A DNA stretch of 13,273 nt from Nitrosospira sp. (GCA_030453055.1 JAKDLC010000025.1:1-13273); one strand, 5' to 3'; positions 1 through 7,497 are shown, numbered from the stretch's first letter. The notes: generated by a model from the sequence alone, not told the origin. Program-made: numbers and translations.

Positions 1-783
1 ACGCCGCACGACGACTTTGTCATGTTCCCGCAAATCGAAGTGAGAGTGACTGTCGGAATGAACGCGCGCGACCGCGGTCCGGTGCATCAGGATTTCCACT
101 ACGGCGTCAGGCTCCACTACGATGGGGCGATTGCTCAGCGTATGCGGGCTTACCGGCACCAGCACGATCAAATCAAGACCGGGGTGCAGGATCGGGCCGC
201 CCGCTGACAACGCGTAGGCCGTGGAGCCGGTGGGGGTGGCGACAATCAGACCATCGGCACGCAGTGAGTATACATATTCATCATTGATACGCACTTCGAA
301 TTCGATCATGCTGCCGCCAATTCCCCGGTTCACCGCCACATCGTTCAAGGCCATGGCGCTGAATGCGCCGGCGTCATCTCGTTCGACTTCAACGGACAGC
401 AGCATGCGCCGCTCGGTAACATATCGCCCATCGAGCATGGCGCCAAGCGTTTCCAGCATGGTATCGATGGAAAGATCCGTAAGAAAACCGAGCCGCCCCT
501 GATTGATGCCCACCAGCGGCACATCGAAAGGCGCGAGCTTGCGTGCGATATTGAGCATGGTGCCATCACCGCCAAGTACTATGGCCAGATTAGCGTGAGC
601 CCCTATCTCCTCCATAGCCATGGCACGATACTCTTTCTCCGCCACATGAGACGCGGTAAGATGATCCAACAGCACCTCCATATTGCGGCCGCTCAGATAT
701 CGTCCCAGACGCAACAAAGGCGTTACGATTTCAGGACTGCTGTGTTTGCCGATCAGGGCTATTGTTTTGAACGGAGAACGCAT
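1..783 (-). CDS. nadK: NAD kinase (partial, 3' end outside window)
   Basis: NAD kinase uses ATP (or polyphosphate) to phosphorylate NAD+ to NADP+ in the cytoplasm. The reading frame opens with ATG at 783 and stays open for 261 codons to the left edge, so about 30-40 C-terminal residues are missing against the usual length of about 290-300. Visible family motifs: GGDGT at residues 71-75 with the expected catalytic Asp73; LNDVAVNRG around residue 147, matching the conserved N-E/D segment; and a TPTGSTAYALSAGGP segment that contributes to NAD binding. The start looks right because the protein begins with the typical beta-strand (FKTIALIGK), but no good Shine-Dalgarno sequence is seen before it. 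It is divergent from hrcA across 213 bp. A nadK-hrcA neighbourhood is common in proteobacteria. Identification is secure; regulation is not evident. Confidence 0.95.
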   Translation of the reverse strand, partial: MRSPFKTIALIGKHSSPEIVTPLLRLGRYLSGRNMEVLLDHLTASHVAEKEYRAMAMEEIGAHANLAIVLGGDGTMLNIARKLAPFDVPLVGINQGRLGFLTDLSIDTMLETLGAMLDGRYVTERRMLLSVEVERDDAGAFSAMALNDVAVNRGIGGSMIEFEVRINDEYVYSLRADGLIVATPTGSTAYALSAGGPILHPGLDLIVLVPVSPHTLSNRPIVVEPDAVVEILMHRTAVARVHSDSHSHFDLREHDKVVVRR

Positions 784-996
784 TGCCGGATGTAAGCTGG
801 AAAAACTGTTGTGTCGCTGGAAACCGGCCCTCTGGTATGAACCCGGATGCTTCATAAACATCCGAGTGAAAGCCGTTTTCAAGATTAAACCATATCGGGC
901 TGCGGGTGACAAAGGATTCCAACCTCCGCCGGATTCTGGTTGAAGGTCGGGAACCAATACCAGCCGTAAAACTGAATCCTGGTGTAAAATGATACG
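784..996. promoter_or_regulatory. nadK/hrcA divergent intergenic region
   Basis: This 213-bp gap must hold the promoters of both divergent genes, but no convincing sigma70 promoter can be assigned by eye. On the minus strand there is a weak candidate, TTGAAA near 880-885 followed by an AT-rich stretch about 17-18 bp later. On the plus strand a TAAAAT hexamer at 985-990 lies too close to the hrcA start for an ordinary leader. No CIRCE element (TTAGCACTC-N9-GAGTGCTAA) is present. An unrelated small inverted repeat, CGGATG-N9-CATCCG, lies at 844-864. Short open frames here show no family resemblance. Confidence 0.4.
844..864. repeat. Short inverted repeat CGGATG-N9-CATCCG
   Basis: Two perfect 6-bp arms (844-849 and 859-864) flank a 9-nt spacer between the divergent nadK and hrcA starts. 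The 9-nt spacer is the geometry of a CIRCE operator, but the arm sequence is not CIRCE. It could be an operator or chance; 6-bp arms are weak evidence. Confidence 0.3.
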
Positions 997-2016
997 ATGC
1001 TTAATCAGCGCGCTAAAATCCTGCTCAAAACCCTGGTCGAACGGTACATCCGCGAAGGCCAGCCGGTAGGATCCCGCTCGCTCTCCAAATTCTCCGGCCT
1101 GGATCTGAGCGCCGCGACCGTTCGCAATGTGATGGCTGATCTTGAGGACATGGGCTTTGTCGCCAGCCCTCATGCTTCCGCGGGACGCATACCTACACAT
1201 CGAGGCTACCGTTTTTTTGTCGATACGCTGCTGGTGGTCAAGCCTTTGGATCTCATCGAAATACATCAACTCGAAGACCAGCTACATCCGGAAAATCCTT
1301 CGCGGTTGATCAATTCCGCTTCGCTACTGTTATCGGAATTAACCCGTTTTGCCGGCGTGGTGGTAACTCCCAAGCGTGGCAGCGCGGTATTCCGCTATAT
1401 CGAATTCATGACGTTGTCGGAAAAGCGCATTCTGCTCATTATCGTCACCCCGGAAGGCGATGTTCAGAACCGCGTGCTTTCCACTGACAGAACCTACCGC
1501 CAAACAGAGTTGACAGAGGCGGCGAATTTCATCAATCAGAATTATGCCGGTTGCACATTCGATGAAATCCGCAGCCGTCTTCAAAGTGAATTGAAAGAGT
1601 TGCGCCACGACATGACCGGCCTGATGACCGCCGCTATTGACGCAGGCGGCGAGGCGATCAGGGAAAATAGCGAAGCTGTGGTGGTGGCAGGTGAACGCAA
1701 ACTGCTCGATGTACATGATTTAGCCGGCAACATGGCCAGCCTGAAGAAATTATTTGATCTGTTCGAACGCAAAACGGTATTACTGCAGTTGCTGGAATTC
1801 AGCCGCAAGGCGGAAGGTGTACAGATCTTCATCGGCGACGAGTCGGGGGTGGTGACGCTGGACGAATTCAGTGTGGTCACCGCGCCTTACGAGGTGGACG
1901 GAAAAGTCGTGGGGACTGTCGGCGTGGTCGGCCCCACTCGCATGGCTTACGAACGTGTCATTCCGATTGTGGATGCGACCGCCAGACTGCTCTCCAGGGC
2001 CATGTCGCAACATTAA
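997..2016 (+). CDS. hrcA: Heat-inducible transcription repressor HrcA
   Basis: HrcA represses chaperone operons (groESL, dnaK) by binding CIRCE operators; GroEL keeps it active and heat shock releases it. The product is 339 aa, close to the usual 335-350. Residues 1 to about 75 form the winged helix-turn-helix, with family sequence such as [31 protein letters not shown] and [20 protein letters not shown]. The rest is the dimerisation/GAF-like HrcA domain, with IGDES near residue 276 and a C-terminal [20 protein letters not shown] segment. The ATG at 997 gives the standard N-terminus [18 protein letters not shown]. No clear Shine-Dalgarno sequence precedes it. hemH follows 67 bp downstream on the same strand. 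grpE, dnaK and dnaJ are not in the window, and no CIRCE lies upstream of hrcA, so any autoregulation is not visible. Confidence 0.95.
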   Translation: MLNQRAKILLKTLVERYIREGQPVGSRSLSKFSGLDLSAATVRNVMADLEDMGFVASPHASAGRIPTHRGYRFFVDTLLVVKPLDLIEIHQLEDQLHPENPSRLINSASLLLSELTRFAGVVVTPKRGSAVFRYIEFMTLSEKRILLIIVTPEGDVQNRVLSTDRTYRQTELTEAANFINQNYAGCTFDEIRSRLQSELKELRHDMTGLMTAAIDAGGEAIRENSEAVVVAGERKLLDVHDLAGNMASLKKLFDLFERKTVLLQLLEFSRKAEGVQIFIGDESGVVTLDEFSVVTAPYEVDGKVVGTVGVVGPTRMAYERVIPIVDATARLLSRAMSQH

Positions 2017-2083
2017 CCGCCCCATTTCGTGCTGAAACCAAGGGTCGGCAGACCTGTCTTTCGAGTGCGCTATCCAATTAATA

Positions 2084-3184
2084 ATGATTTCCCCCGAACC
2101 CGTCTATCAGCACGGCGCCTCAAATCGGACGGGCATTTTGCTGGTCAACCTTGGCACGCCCGATGCGCCTACCGCACAGGCGCTGCGACCTTATCTCAAA
2201 CAATTCCTGAGTAATCCGCGAGTGGTGGAAATTCCGCGGTGGGCGTGGTGGCTGATTCTGAATGGCGTCATACTCAATACCCGGCCAAAACAATCGGCGG
2301 AGAAGTATGCGCTGATCTGGATGCCGGAAGGTTCCCCGTTGAAAATCCACACCGAGCGCCAAACCCGGCTGTTGCGGGATATCCTGGAAAACCACGTTAC
2401 ACCCGCACCGATGGTGGAATATGCCATGAGTATTGGCAATCCTTCCATCGCCGAAGTACTGGGACGGATGAAGCAGCTTGGCTGTGAACGCATTCTGGTG
2501 TTGCCGCTCTACCCGCAATATGCCGCCAGCAGCACCGCCTCGGCGTTCGATGAGATTTTCGCACAACTACAAAAAATGCGTAACACCCCCGCCATACGCA
2601 CGGTAAAGCATTATCACGATCATCCGGGCTACATCGCCGCGCTGGCGCAAAACGTGCGCGATTACTGGATGAGAACCGGCAAACCCGACAAGCTGGTGAT
2701 GAGTTTTCACGGCGTGCCGCGCTTCACCCTGGACAAAGGCGATCCCTATCACTGCGAATGCCGGAAAACCGGGCGGCTGCTGGCGGAAAGGCTGGAATTG
2801 GATGCAGACGAATACCAGATTTGTTTCCAGTCCCGGTTCGGCCGGGCGGAATGGTTAACCCCATATACCGCGGTTACGCTGGAACAACTCGGCAAACAAG
2901 CCATCCGGCGTGTGGATGTCGTCTGTCCCGGTTTCGTTTCCGATTGCCTCGAAACTCTGGAAGAAATCGCCATGGAAGCCAAAGCCATTTTCATCCAGGC
3001 TGGCGGTCACGAGTTTCATTACATTCCCTGCCTCAATGAACGCGAGGACTGGATACAAACCCTGGCTGACATCGCGCTTGCCAATTTGCAGGGATGGCTG
3101 GAGCCGGAGCATTCGGAAGACCGAATGCAAGAAGAAATGGAATTGTCGCGGCGCCGGGCGCTGGAGATGGGGGCAGCGAACTAA
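2084..3184 (+). CDS. hemH: Ferrochelatase
   Basis: Ferrochelatase inserts Fe2+ into protoporphyrin IX, the last step of protohaem synthesis, at the cytoplasmic face of the membrane. The product is 366 aa, in the range of proteobacterial HemH. Residues 17-28 ([12 protein letters not shown]) are the family N-terminal signature. SFHGVP carries the expected catalytic His209, and [14 protein letters not shown] (281-294) carries the conserved acidic residues, Glu290 being the counterpart of the catalytic glutamate. C-terminal FHYIPCLNE is also typical. Cysteines occur at 224 and 226 (YHCECRKTG), but I do not claim an iron-sulfur cluster. ATG 2084 gives the normal distance to the LVNLGTP motif; the ribosome binding site is poor. 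It probably shares a transcript with hrcA and ends 16 bp from the convergent kup stop. Abundant haem proteins, as in ammonia oxidisers, would fit but are not shown by this gene alone. Confidence 0.96.
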   Translation: MISPEPVYQHGASNRTGILLVNLGTPDAPTAQALRPYLKQFLSNPRVVEIPRWAWWLILNGVILNTRPKQSAEKYALIWMPEGSPLKIHTERQTRLLRDILENHVTPAPMVEYAMSIGNPSIAEVLGRMKQLGCERILVLPLYPQYAASSTASAFDEIFAQLQKMRNTPAIRTVKHYHDHPGYIAALAQNVRDYWMRTGKPDKLVMSFHGVPRFTLDKGDPYHCECRKTGRLLAERLELDADEYQICFQSRFGRAEWLTPYTAVTLEQLGKQAIRRVDVVCPGFVSDCLETLEEIAMEAKAIFIQAGGHEFHYIPCLNEREDWIQTLADIALANLQGWLEPEHSEDRMQEEMELSRRRALEMGAAN

Positions 3185-3200
3185 AGGATCTGGCAGCCTG

Positions 3201-5099
3201 TCAAATTTCGACTCGTGCACCCAGTTCGAGAACCCTGTTGGCGGGCAGCTTGAAGTATTCGGCAGCATTGCTGGCGTTGCGGGCCATTGCCGCGAACAGT
3301 CTGTCCCGCCATAAGGTCATACCGGTACCAGGGCTTGGCACCACAATCTCACGACTCAAGAAATACGACGTGCGAAGAGGCTCGAACTCGAGCCCATTGG
3401 CTTTGCATAGTTCGAGGGCATAGGGAAGATTGGGCTGATCCATGAAGCCGTATCTGACCGTGATCTGGTAGCAGTTCTCGATCAACGGCGTCACCGATAG
3501 CTGATTATCCGCCGGGACAAAAGGAATCTCGAGATATTCTACTGTCAAAAATACAATCCTCTCATGCAAGATCTGGTTGTGAGACAGATTATGCAGCAAG
3601 GCATGAGGCACGCCGGTGGGGTCAGCCGTTAGAAATACTGATGTGCCGGCCACGCGGGTGGGAGGGTTGCTGAAGAGGGACTCCAAAAAAGGGCGAAGTG
3701 GTATGGCCGCCGAGCGCAAGTGGTTGATCAGAAGCTGACGCCCTTGATTCCATGTATTCATGACAAAGAAGACGATCATGCCGATCGCCAGCGGGAACCA
3801 GGCCCCCTGGGCAAGCTTCAACGTTGTTGAAGCAAAGAAAGCTGAATCGATCGTTAGAAAAAACACTGTTGGGAGCAGTGCGAGGAGCAACGGATATTTC
3901 CATGTGAAGCGCAATACAAAAAAGGTGAGGAGTGTTTCAATCACCATCGTGCCGGTTACGGCAAACCCAAAGGCGGCCGCGAGATTGGTAGAAGAGCCGA
4001 ATCCCAGTACCGCCATCACCACGATCGCGAGCAGGGTCCAGTTGACGAATGGAACATAGATCTGGCCGATCCTCTTATCGGAAGTATATTTGATTTGCAT
4101 GCGCGGTAAAAACCCGAGCTGGATGGCCTGCTTCGTCATGGAGAAAACACCGGAAATAACAGATTGCGACGCGATTACAGTAGCCGCCGTCGCAAATCCC
4201 ACCGCAGGATAAAGCGCCCAGGTCGGGAACAATAGATAAAAGGGGTTTGAAATCGCGGAGGGATTGGAAAGCAGTAGCGCTCCCTGCCCGAGATAGTTCA
4301 GGGCGAGCGTGGGCAGCACGAAGGTATACCACGCCAAGCGGATCGGTTTGGCCCCAAAATGCCCTATATCGGCATAGAGCGCCTCTCCGCCGGTTAGTGC
4401 CAGGACTACCGCTCCCAAGGCGATAAACGCAAGCCAGCCATTGTCCATGCCGAAGGCGACCGCATGGATAGGGTTTAAGGCTGCCAAGATCTGGGGAGCG
4501 GCCCAAATGTTGACCAGCCCAATAAGCCCGATGGTAGCGAACCATAGCGCCATGATAGGACCGAAGAATGCGCCGATTCCTCCGGTACCTCGCTGTTGCA
4601 ACAGGAAAAGGGCGATCAGCACTATCAGCGTAATTGGCAGAACGTAGGGCTTGAGCAATGGCGTCGCGACTTCCAATCCTTCCACCGCGCTCAACACGGA
4701 GATCGCCGGTGTGATGACGCCATCGCCATAGAACAGCGCGGCTCCAAATCCACCGATAAGAAAGAGTGTATTGCGCAATCGGGGTCGGGTCGAAACGGAT
4801 GAACTGGCGAGCGACAACAATGCCATGATCCCCCCCTCTCCGTGATTGTCTGCACGCAATATCAGAGTAATGTACTTGAGCGTTACAACTATCATGAGCG
4901 CCCAAAAAATGAGGGAGATGATCCCGATAACATTTGTATCGCTGGGCGCGAGCCCGTGGGCCGGGTCGAAAACCGTCTTTAAGGTGTACAGCGGACTGGC
5001 GCCGAGATCTCCGTAAACCACGCCAAGGGCCCCCAGGCTGAGGAGCGCCAGAGGCGGATGTGCAGAAGGTGGCTGTAGCGTGCTATTTTGGCTCGTCAT
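3201..5099 (-). CDS. kup: Low-affinity potassium uptake protein Kup
   Basis: Kup/HAK/KT family K+ transporters bring K+ into the cytoplasm, probably with H+. From the ATG at 5099 the product is 632 aa, close to E. coli Kup (622 aa). The N-terminal signature GVVYGDLGASPLYTL lies at about residues 26-40, LRADNHGEGGIMAL at 81-94 and YGDGVITPAISVLSAVEG at 124-141, all hallmark segments. About 12 hydrophobic segments run to roughly residue 450, followed by a C-terminal cytoplasmic domain of about 180 residues. The frame extends upstream to a GTG at 5162 (21 extra residues), but homologues begin shortly before the first membrane segment, so ATG 5099 is preferred. Neither start has a convincing Shine-Dalgarno sequence. 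It is convergent with hemH and downstream of the antiporter/PII-like genes on the same strand. Confidence 0.94.
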   Translation of the reverse strand: MTSQNSTLQPPSAHPPLALLSLGALGVVYGDLGASPLYTLKTVFDPAHGLAPSDTNVIGIISLIFWALMIVVTLKYITLILRADNHGEGGIMALLSLASSSVSTRPRLRNTLFLIGGFGAALFYGDGVITPAISVLSAVEGLEVATPLLKPYVLPITLIVLIALFLLQQRGTGGIGAFFGPIMALWFATIGLIGLVNIWAAPQILAALNPIHAVAFGMDNGWLAFIALGAVVLALTGGEALYADIGHFGAKPIRLAWYTFVLPTLALNYLGQGALLLSNPSAISNPFYLLFPTWALYPAVGFATAATVIASQSVISGVFSMTKQAIQLGFLPRMQIKYTSDKRIGQIYVPFVNWTLLAIVVMAVLGFGSSTNLAAAFGFAVTGTMVIETLLTFFVLRFTWKYPLLLALLPTVFFLTIDSAFFASTTLKLAQGAWFPLAIGMIVFFVMNTWNQGRQLLINHLRSAAIPLRPFLESLFSNPPTRVAGTSVFLTADPTGVPHALLHNLSHNQILHERIVFLTVEYLEIPFVPADNQLSVTPLIENCYQITVRYGFMDQPNLPYALELCKANGLEFEPLRTSYFLSREIVVPSPGTGMTLWRDRLFAAMARNASNAAEYFKLPANRVLELGARVEI

Positions 5100-5181
5100 G
5101 ATTTCATGATTGAAAATTGACGCGTTAGAAGCGGACAGTTTATTTGCTACCAAACCGGACACTTCTTTTTGTTACCAACAG

Positions 5182-5209
5182 CCATCCCAACCGTGAGCTT
5201 GGGAAATGG
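5182..5209. repeat. Small hairpin upstream of kup
   Basis: TCCCAA (5185-5190) and TTGGGA (5199-5204) can pair across an 8-nt loop, and CCAT/ATGG extend the stem with a small bulge. There is no T-run on either side, so it does not look like an intrinsic terminator. It may form a leader structure for kup or belong with the adjacent palindrome at 5217-5242. Confidence 0.35.
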
Positions 5210-5216
5210 GGGATAC

Positions 5217-5242
5217 GTCGGATTACGCTGTGCTAATCCGAC
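5217..5242. repeat. REP-like palindrome GTCGGATTA-N8-TAATCCGAC
   Basis: Perfect 9-bp arms (5217-5225 and 5234-5242) flank the 8-nt loop CGCTGTGC. This resembles the widespread REP-like family of the form GTCGGATTA-GC-rich loop-TAATCCGAC found in intergenic regions of many proteobacteria. It overlaps the last codons of the possible small zinc-finger gene (5223-5474), whose TAA stop lies inside the palindrome. Confidence 0.75.
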
Positions 5243-5474
5243 CCACTACACTGTTGCCATGCCATTTCCATTTTTTCCTTCTCTGCGTTTCGCACAGGAA
5301 ACTACAGGTGATCGGTCTTCCATAGGCCATGTTGTGGCGTACGGAATTGACCCGGTGCAATTTTCCGCATATCGGGCAATGGTGCAGGTGGAATCCGTCG
5401 CGCCCTGCCTCGTTTAAGTGTGGTGAGGAATCATATGCTTGTTGGTCAGGCGGTTTAAAACACGGGCTATTCAT
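5223..5474 (-). CDS. Possible small Cys4 zinc-finger protein
   Basis: An 83-aa frame from ATG 5474 lies 37 bp downstream of the PII-like gene on the same strand. Residues 33-61 read CPICGKLH, then about 20 residues, then ITCSFLCE, giving C33-x2-C36-x20-C57-x3-C61 followed by the basic stretch TQRRKKWK. This spacing resembles the treble-clef zinc fingers of the CxxCGK...FCSxxC type found in HNH-like and small nucleic-acid-binding proteins. A GGAG sequence lies about 10 nt before the ATG, rather far. The last 10 or so codons (NSVVGRISTA) come from the REP-like palindrome, so the C-terminus may have been altered by insertion of that repeat. The frame is open further upstream, but that part overlaps the PII-like gene. 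I do not recognise a family; it may be a decayed or chance frame. Confidence 0.4.
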   Translation of the reverse strand: MNSPCFKPPDQQAYDSSPHLNEAGRDGFHLHHCPICGKLHRVNSVRHNMAYGRPITCSFLCETQRRKKWKWHGNSVVGRISTA

Positions 5475-5511
5475 AGTGAAGCATCTCCGAGGATATGAAA
5501 TGTCAACCTTC

Positions 5512-5808
5512 TCACGCGGTACCGACGGATCGGAAAACCGGAGTGATATTTTCGATCTTCGCCGCATGCGCGGTCGAGAGAATGGCGGAAATAATGTCGT
5601 CCGACCGGTTGTCATCCGACGTCACCCGCAGCCGCATATGATCTTCGCGCCGGGCAGTTGGGGTCCCGCAGTACCAGTCGCCCAGTTCGCCGATACATGT
5701 CCGATGTGACACCGGGGCAATCACCAGCTTATTCGCGCCCGCGGTAAAAACCGCTATACGCACTGCCGCCATTTCCGATGCGCTGACTACAATAGTAATG
5801 TGTTTCAT
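5512..5808 (-). CDS. Divergent PII-like signalling protein
   Basis: The 98-aa product aligns without gaps to GlnB over about residues 1-57: MKHITIVV, AAVRIAVFTAGANKL, VIAPV and Y46-x-G48 match the GlnB pattern (KLDDVREAL..., TVTEV, YRG). The later segment MRLRVTSDDNRSDDIISAILSTAHAAKI matches the GlnB strand-helix VKIEIVVPDD...IIRTAQTGKI. PII proteins are trimeric sensors that bind ATP/ADP and 2-oxoglutarate and control transporters and enzymes. Here the uridylylation Tyr51 is Thr, the GFGRQ ligand segment is replaced by HRTCI, the B-loop GDGK is ENIT, and the C-terminal arginines are missing because the protein ends early, so canonical GlnB/GlnK function is unlikely. The start at 5808 has an excellent AGGAG 7 nt upstream; a longer frame to 5868 is less likely. 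It lies between an antiporter gene and kup. Related truncated families (CPII, SbtB) regulate ion or bicarbonate transport, suggesting a transporter partner, which is inference. Confidence 0.72.
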   Translation of the reverse strand: MKHITIVVSASEMAAVRIAVFTAGANKLVIAPVSHRTCIGELGDWYCGTPTARREDHMRLRVTSDDNRSDDIISAILSTAHAAKIENITPVFRSVGTA

Positions 5809-5934
5809 TGCGATTCTCCTGTTGACAAACTCAAAAGAGCGTGAATCCAATGCTAGAAGTAATCGCATAAAAACGGTGTAAAGAAGTAACCGTCGACTGT
5901 AAAAAATTCGTAAAAAAAGGCGATTTTAGAGATT

Positions 5935-6016
5935 GACATTCGTCGGCTTACGCGGAGCCAACCCGGTCTACGCTCCAGACATTCGTCGGGTTACGCTGCG
6001 CGAACCGACCTGCAAC
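5935..6016. repeat. Tandem pair of REP-like units
   Basis: The 12-mer GACATTCGTCGG occurs at 5935-5946 and again at 5978-5989, each followed by a TTACGC core and an AACC-containing half (AGCCAACCCGG and GCGAACCGACC). The second unit is an imperfect palindrome of the GTCGGGTT-acgctgcgcg-AACCGAC type. The 43-bp repeat period suggests two diverged copies of one REP-like element side by side. Function unknown; such repeats often sit downstream of genes, here after the antiporter stop. Confidence 0.65.
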
Positions 6017-6025
6017 TACTTCGTC

Positions 6026-6045
6026 ATTCCCGCGAAAGCGGGAAT
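6026..6045. repeat. Perfect hairpin ATTCCCGC-GAAA-GCGGGAAT
   Basis: Perfect 8-bp arms (6026-6033 and 6038-6045) close a GAAA tetraloop. The surrounding CGTCATTCCCGCGAAAGCGG pattern is a very widespread dispersed repeat of proteobacteria, usually intergenic. It lies about 190 bp past the antiporter stop and could stabilise or terminate its transcript, but there is no T-run. Confidence 0.8.
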
Positions 6046-6237
6046 CCAGACGCTGAAATTCTGACTGGACTGTCCTACAGGCAGAGCATACTGTGAACAA
6101 CAAGCTTCAGATTTTTTACAGCTGGTGGGAGTGTAGAAATCCAACAAGTGTGGCTTCCACGATAGCGGGCGTTTGAGGTCGTCGAAAAAATGGGAAAGGC
6201 ACCGAGTCCGCAAAATGCAGTACCTGCCGTACCCTGC

Positions 6238-7497
6238 TCATAAGTATCTAAACGCCAACGCGACAATGATGGTTGGCGGCAAGGCGGCCAACAGCAGCCC
6301 CATCGGATGTACCGCTTCATCGTCGAAGTATCCGCGCAAGATGGCGATGCCTGCCGGATTGGGCGCGTTGGCAATGATGGTCAGGCCGCCGCCCGTGACT
6401 GCTCCGGCGACCAAGGCGTACTTGAAGTCGTCTGATAGCCCTTCCACCAGTGAGCCGAGATAAGTCAGTATCGCATTGTCGGTGAAAGCTGTCAGAATGG
6501 CTGCACCGAAAAAAACCGTGTCGCTACTCATGCTCATTAGCGCAGGCTGCAACCACCACTGCTGCTGTCCACCCAAGACCACCAGCCCCGCCAGAAAGAA
6601 AGCAACCAATAGCCCCTCGCGCAGGATCAGCGGGTCTTGATGTCGCGAATAGGCTTCGGTCACACCGAGAAAGCACAGGAACAAACCCATGAACATCACG
6701 GCATGATGAGCAAAGACCACAACACCCGCGAGAAATACCAGATGAATCAATATCAGGGCGGGAGGCACCGGGCCGCGGTGAGCACCGTTGTCTACCGGCA
6801 ACAGCTGTCCCAACTCTTTACGGAACAGGAATGTCGCCCCCAAGGCATTCACGCCGACCGCAATGGCAGCCTTCCAGCCAAACGTCAACATCATGAATGC
6901 AATATCCCAGTTCCATTTTCCGGCGACCATTAGCACGGGGAGGGCAGCAAACGGCGTGAGTGTGCCTCCAATGGAAATGTTCACGAACAGCACGCCCAGC
7001 GTCGCGTACTTCAAACGCGATGAAACGCCCCGCGCAAAGACACGATCGGCCAGGATCAGGGCGGCAAGCGTTATGGCTGCAGGCTCGGTGATGAATGACC
7101 CCAACAGCGGCACCAGCGCCAAGACCGTGAAATAGAACCCCATGCTTCCCGGCAACGGAATGGTTCGCGCTATCAAACGTACTCCAGCCATTGCGGTTTG
7201 CAGAATCGGGCGGGTACCAGCGATTACCATGATGGCGAATATAAACATCGGTTCGGTGAAGTTGCGTGACTGGAGGTATTGCATTGCCACAGTTGCGCCA
7301 TCGGTCGCAGCCATCATTACGATTAGAACCATCGCCCAGAAACCGAATACCACTTCGACTTTGCCCAGCAAACGCCATATCCCGGCGTGGGCTGGCCGGG
7401 TATGTGCCAAGTGTTCAAAAAACTTAGTGGAAAAGGTGTGCAGAATAGCAACGGCAAACAGCACTGCGCCTATCAGTTGGATGGCGGTTGGTGTCAC
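6238..7497 (-). CDS. Putative Na+/H+ antiporter (DUF1504-type)
   Basis: A 419-aa, strongly hydrophobic protein with about 11-12 membrane segments. It resembles the putative Na+/H+ antiporter family formerly called DUF1504, within the ion transporter (IT/ArsB-NhaD-like) superfamily. Two related re-entrant-type segments are visible: SFITEPAAITLAALILADR (134-152), followed by NISIGGTLTPFAALPVLM (173-190), and AFTDNAILTYLGSL (337-350), followed by TGGGLTIIANAPNPAGIAIL (368-387). The repeated (F/I)T(E/D)xA pattern is typical of the inverted-repeat architecture of this superfamily. It would exchange cytoplasmic Na+ for H+, but the substrate is not established from sequence. The start is GTG at 7497; no ATG and no clear Shine-Dalgarno sequence is available, and an in-frame stop lies about 63 nt upstream. 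It is the first gene of the minus-strand group that continues with the PII-like gene and kup. Confidence 0.82.
   Translation of the reverse strand: MTPTAIQLIGAVLFAVAILHTFSTKFFEHLAHTRPAHAGIWRLLGKVEVVFGFWAMVLIVMMAATDGATVAMQYLQSRNFTEPMFIFAIMVIAGTRPILQTAMAGVRLIARTIPLPGSMGFYFTVLALVPLLGSFITEPAAITLAALILADRVFARGVSSRLKYATLGVLFVNISIGGTLTPFAALPVLMVAGKWNWDIAFMMLTFGWKAAIAVGVNALGATFLFRKELGQLLPVDNGAHRGPVPPALILIHLVFLAGVVVFAHHAVMFMGLFLCFLGVTEAYSRHQDPLILREGLLVAFFLAGLVVLGGQQQWWLQPALMSMSSDTVFFGAAILTAFTDNAILTYLGSLVEGLSDDFKYALVAGAVTGGGLTIIANAPNPAGIAILRGYFDDEAVHPMGLLLAALPPTIIVALAFRYL

Larger units (their letters stand above)
5809..6237. other. Gap between antiporter and PII-like genes
   Basis: These 429 bp hold no convincing gene. 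The part nearest the PII-like start (5860-5935) is AT-rich and probably holds its promoter; TTTACA on the minus strand at 5882-5877 is a possible -35, but no good -10 was found. Positions 5935-6047 hold REP-like repeats, listed separately. In 6050-6237 I see no feature; a 65-codon minus-strand frame there (6016-6213) ends in IPAFAGMTK, the usual translation of the hairpin repeat at 6026-6045, and is not considered a gene. Confidence 0.55.

Noticed and set aside
844..864. CIRCE operator for HrcA
   Set aside because: The 9-nt spacer matches but the arms (CGGATG/CATCCG) do not match the CIRCE consensus.
3185..3200. Bidirectional terminator between hemH and kup
   Set aside because: Only 16 bp separate the stops and no stable GC-rich hairpin with a T-run is visible there.
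4075..4905. 276-codon minus-strand frame inside kup
   Set aside because: It overlaps kup on the same strand in another frame, is rich in Arg/Cys/His as a shadow frame would be, and kup itself is unambiguous.
6016..6213. 65-codon minus-strand frame downstream of the antiporter gene
   Set aside because: It ends in IPAFAGMTK, the usual translation of the common ATTCCCGC-GAAA-GCGGGAAT repeat, and has no recognisable domain or ribosome binding site.
6818..7378. 186-codon minus-strand frame inside the antiporter gene
   Set aside because: A same-strand out-of-frame shadow of a strongly supported membrane protein.
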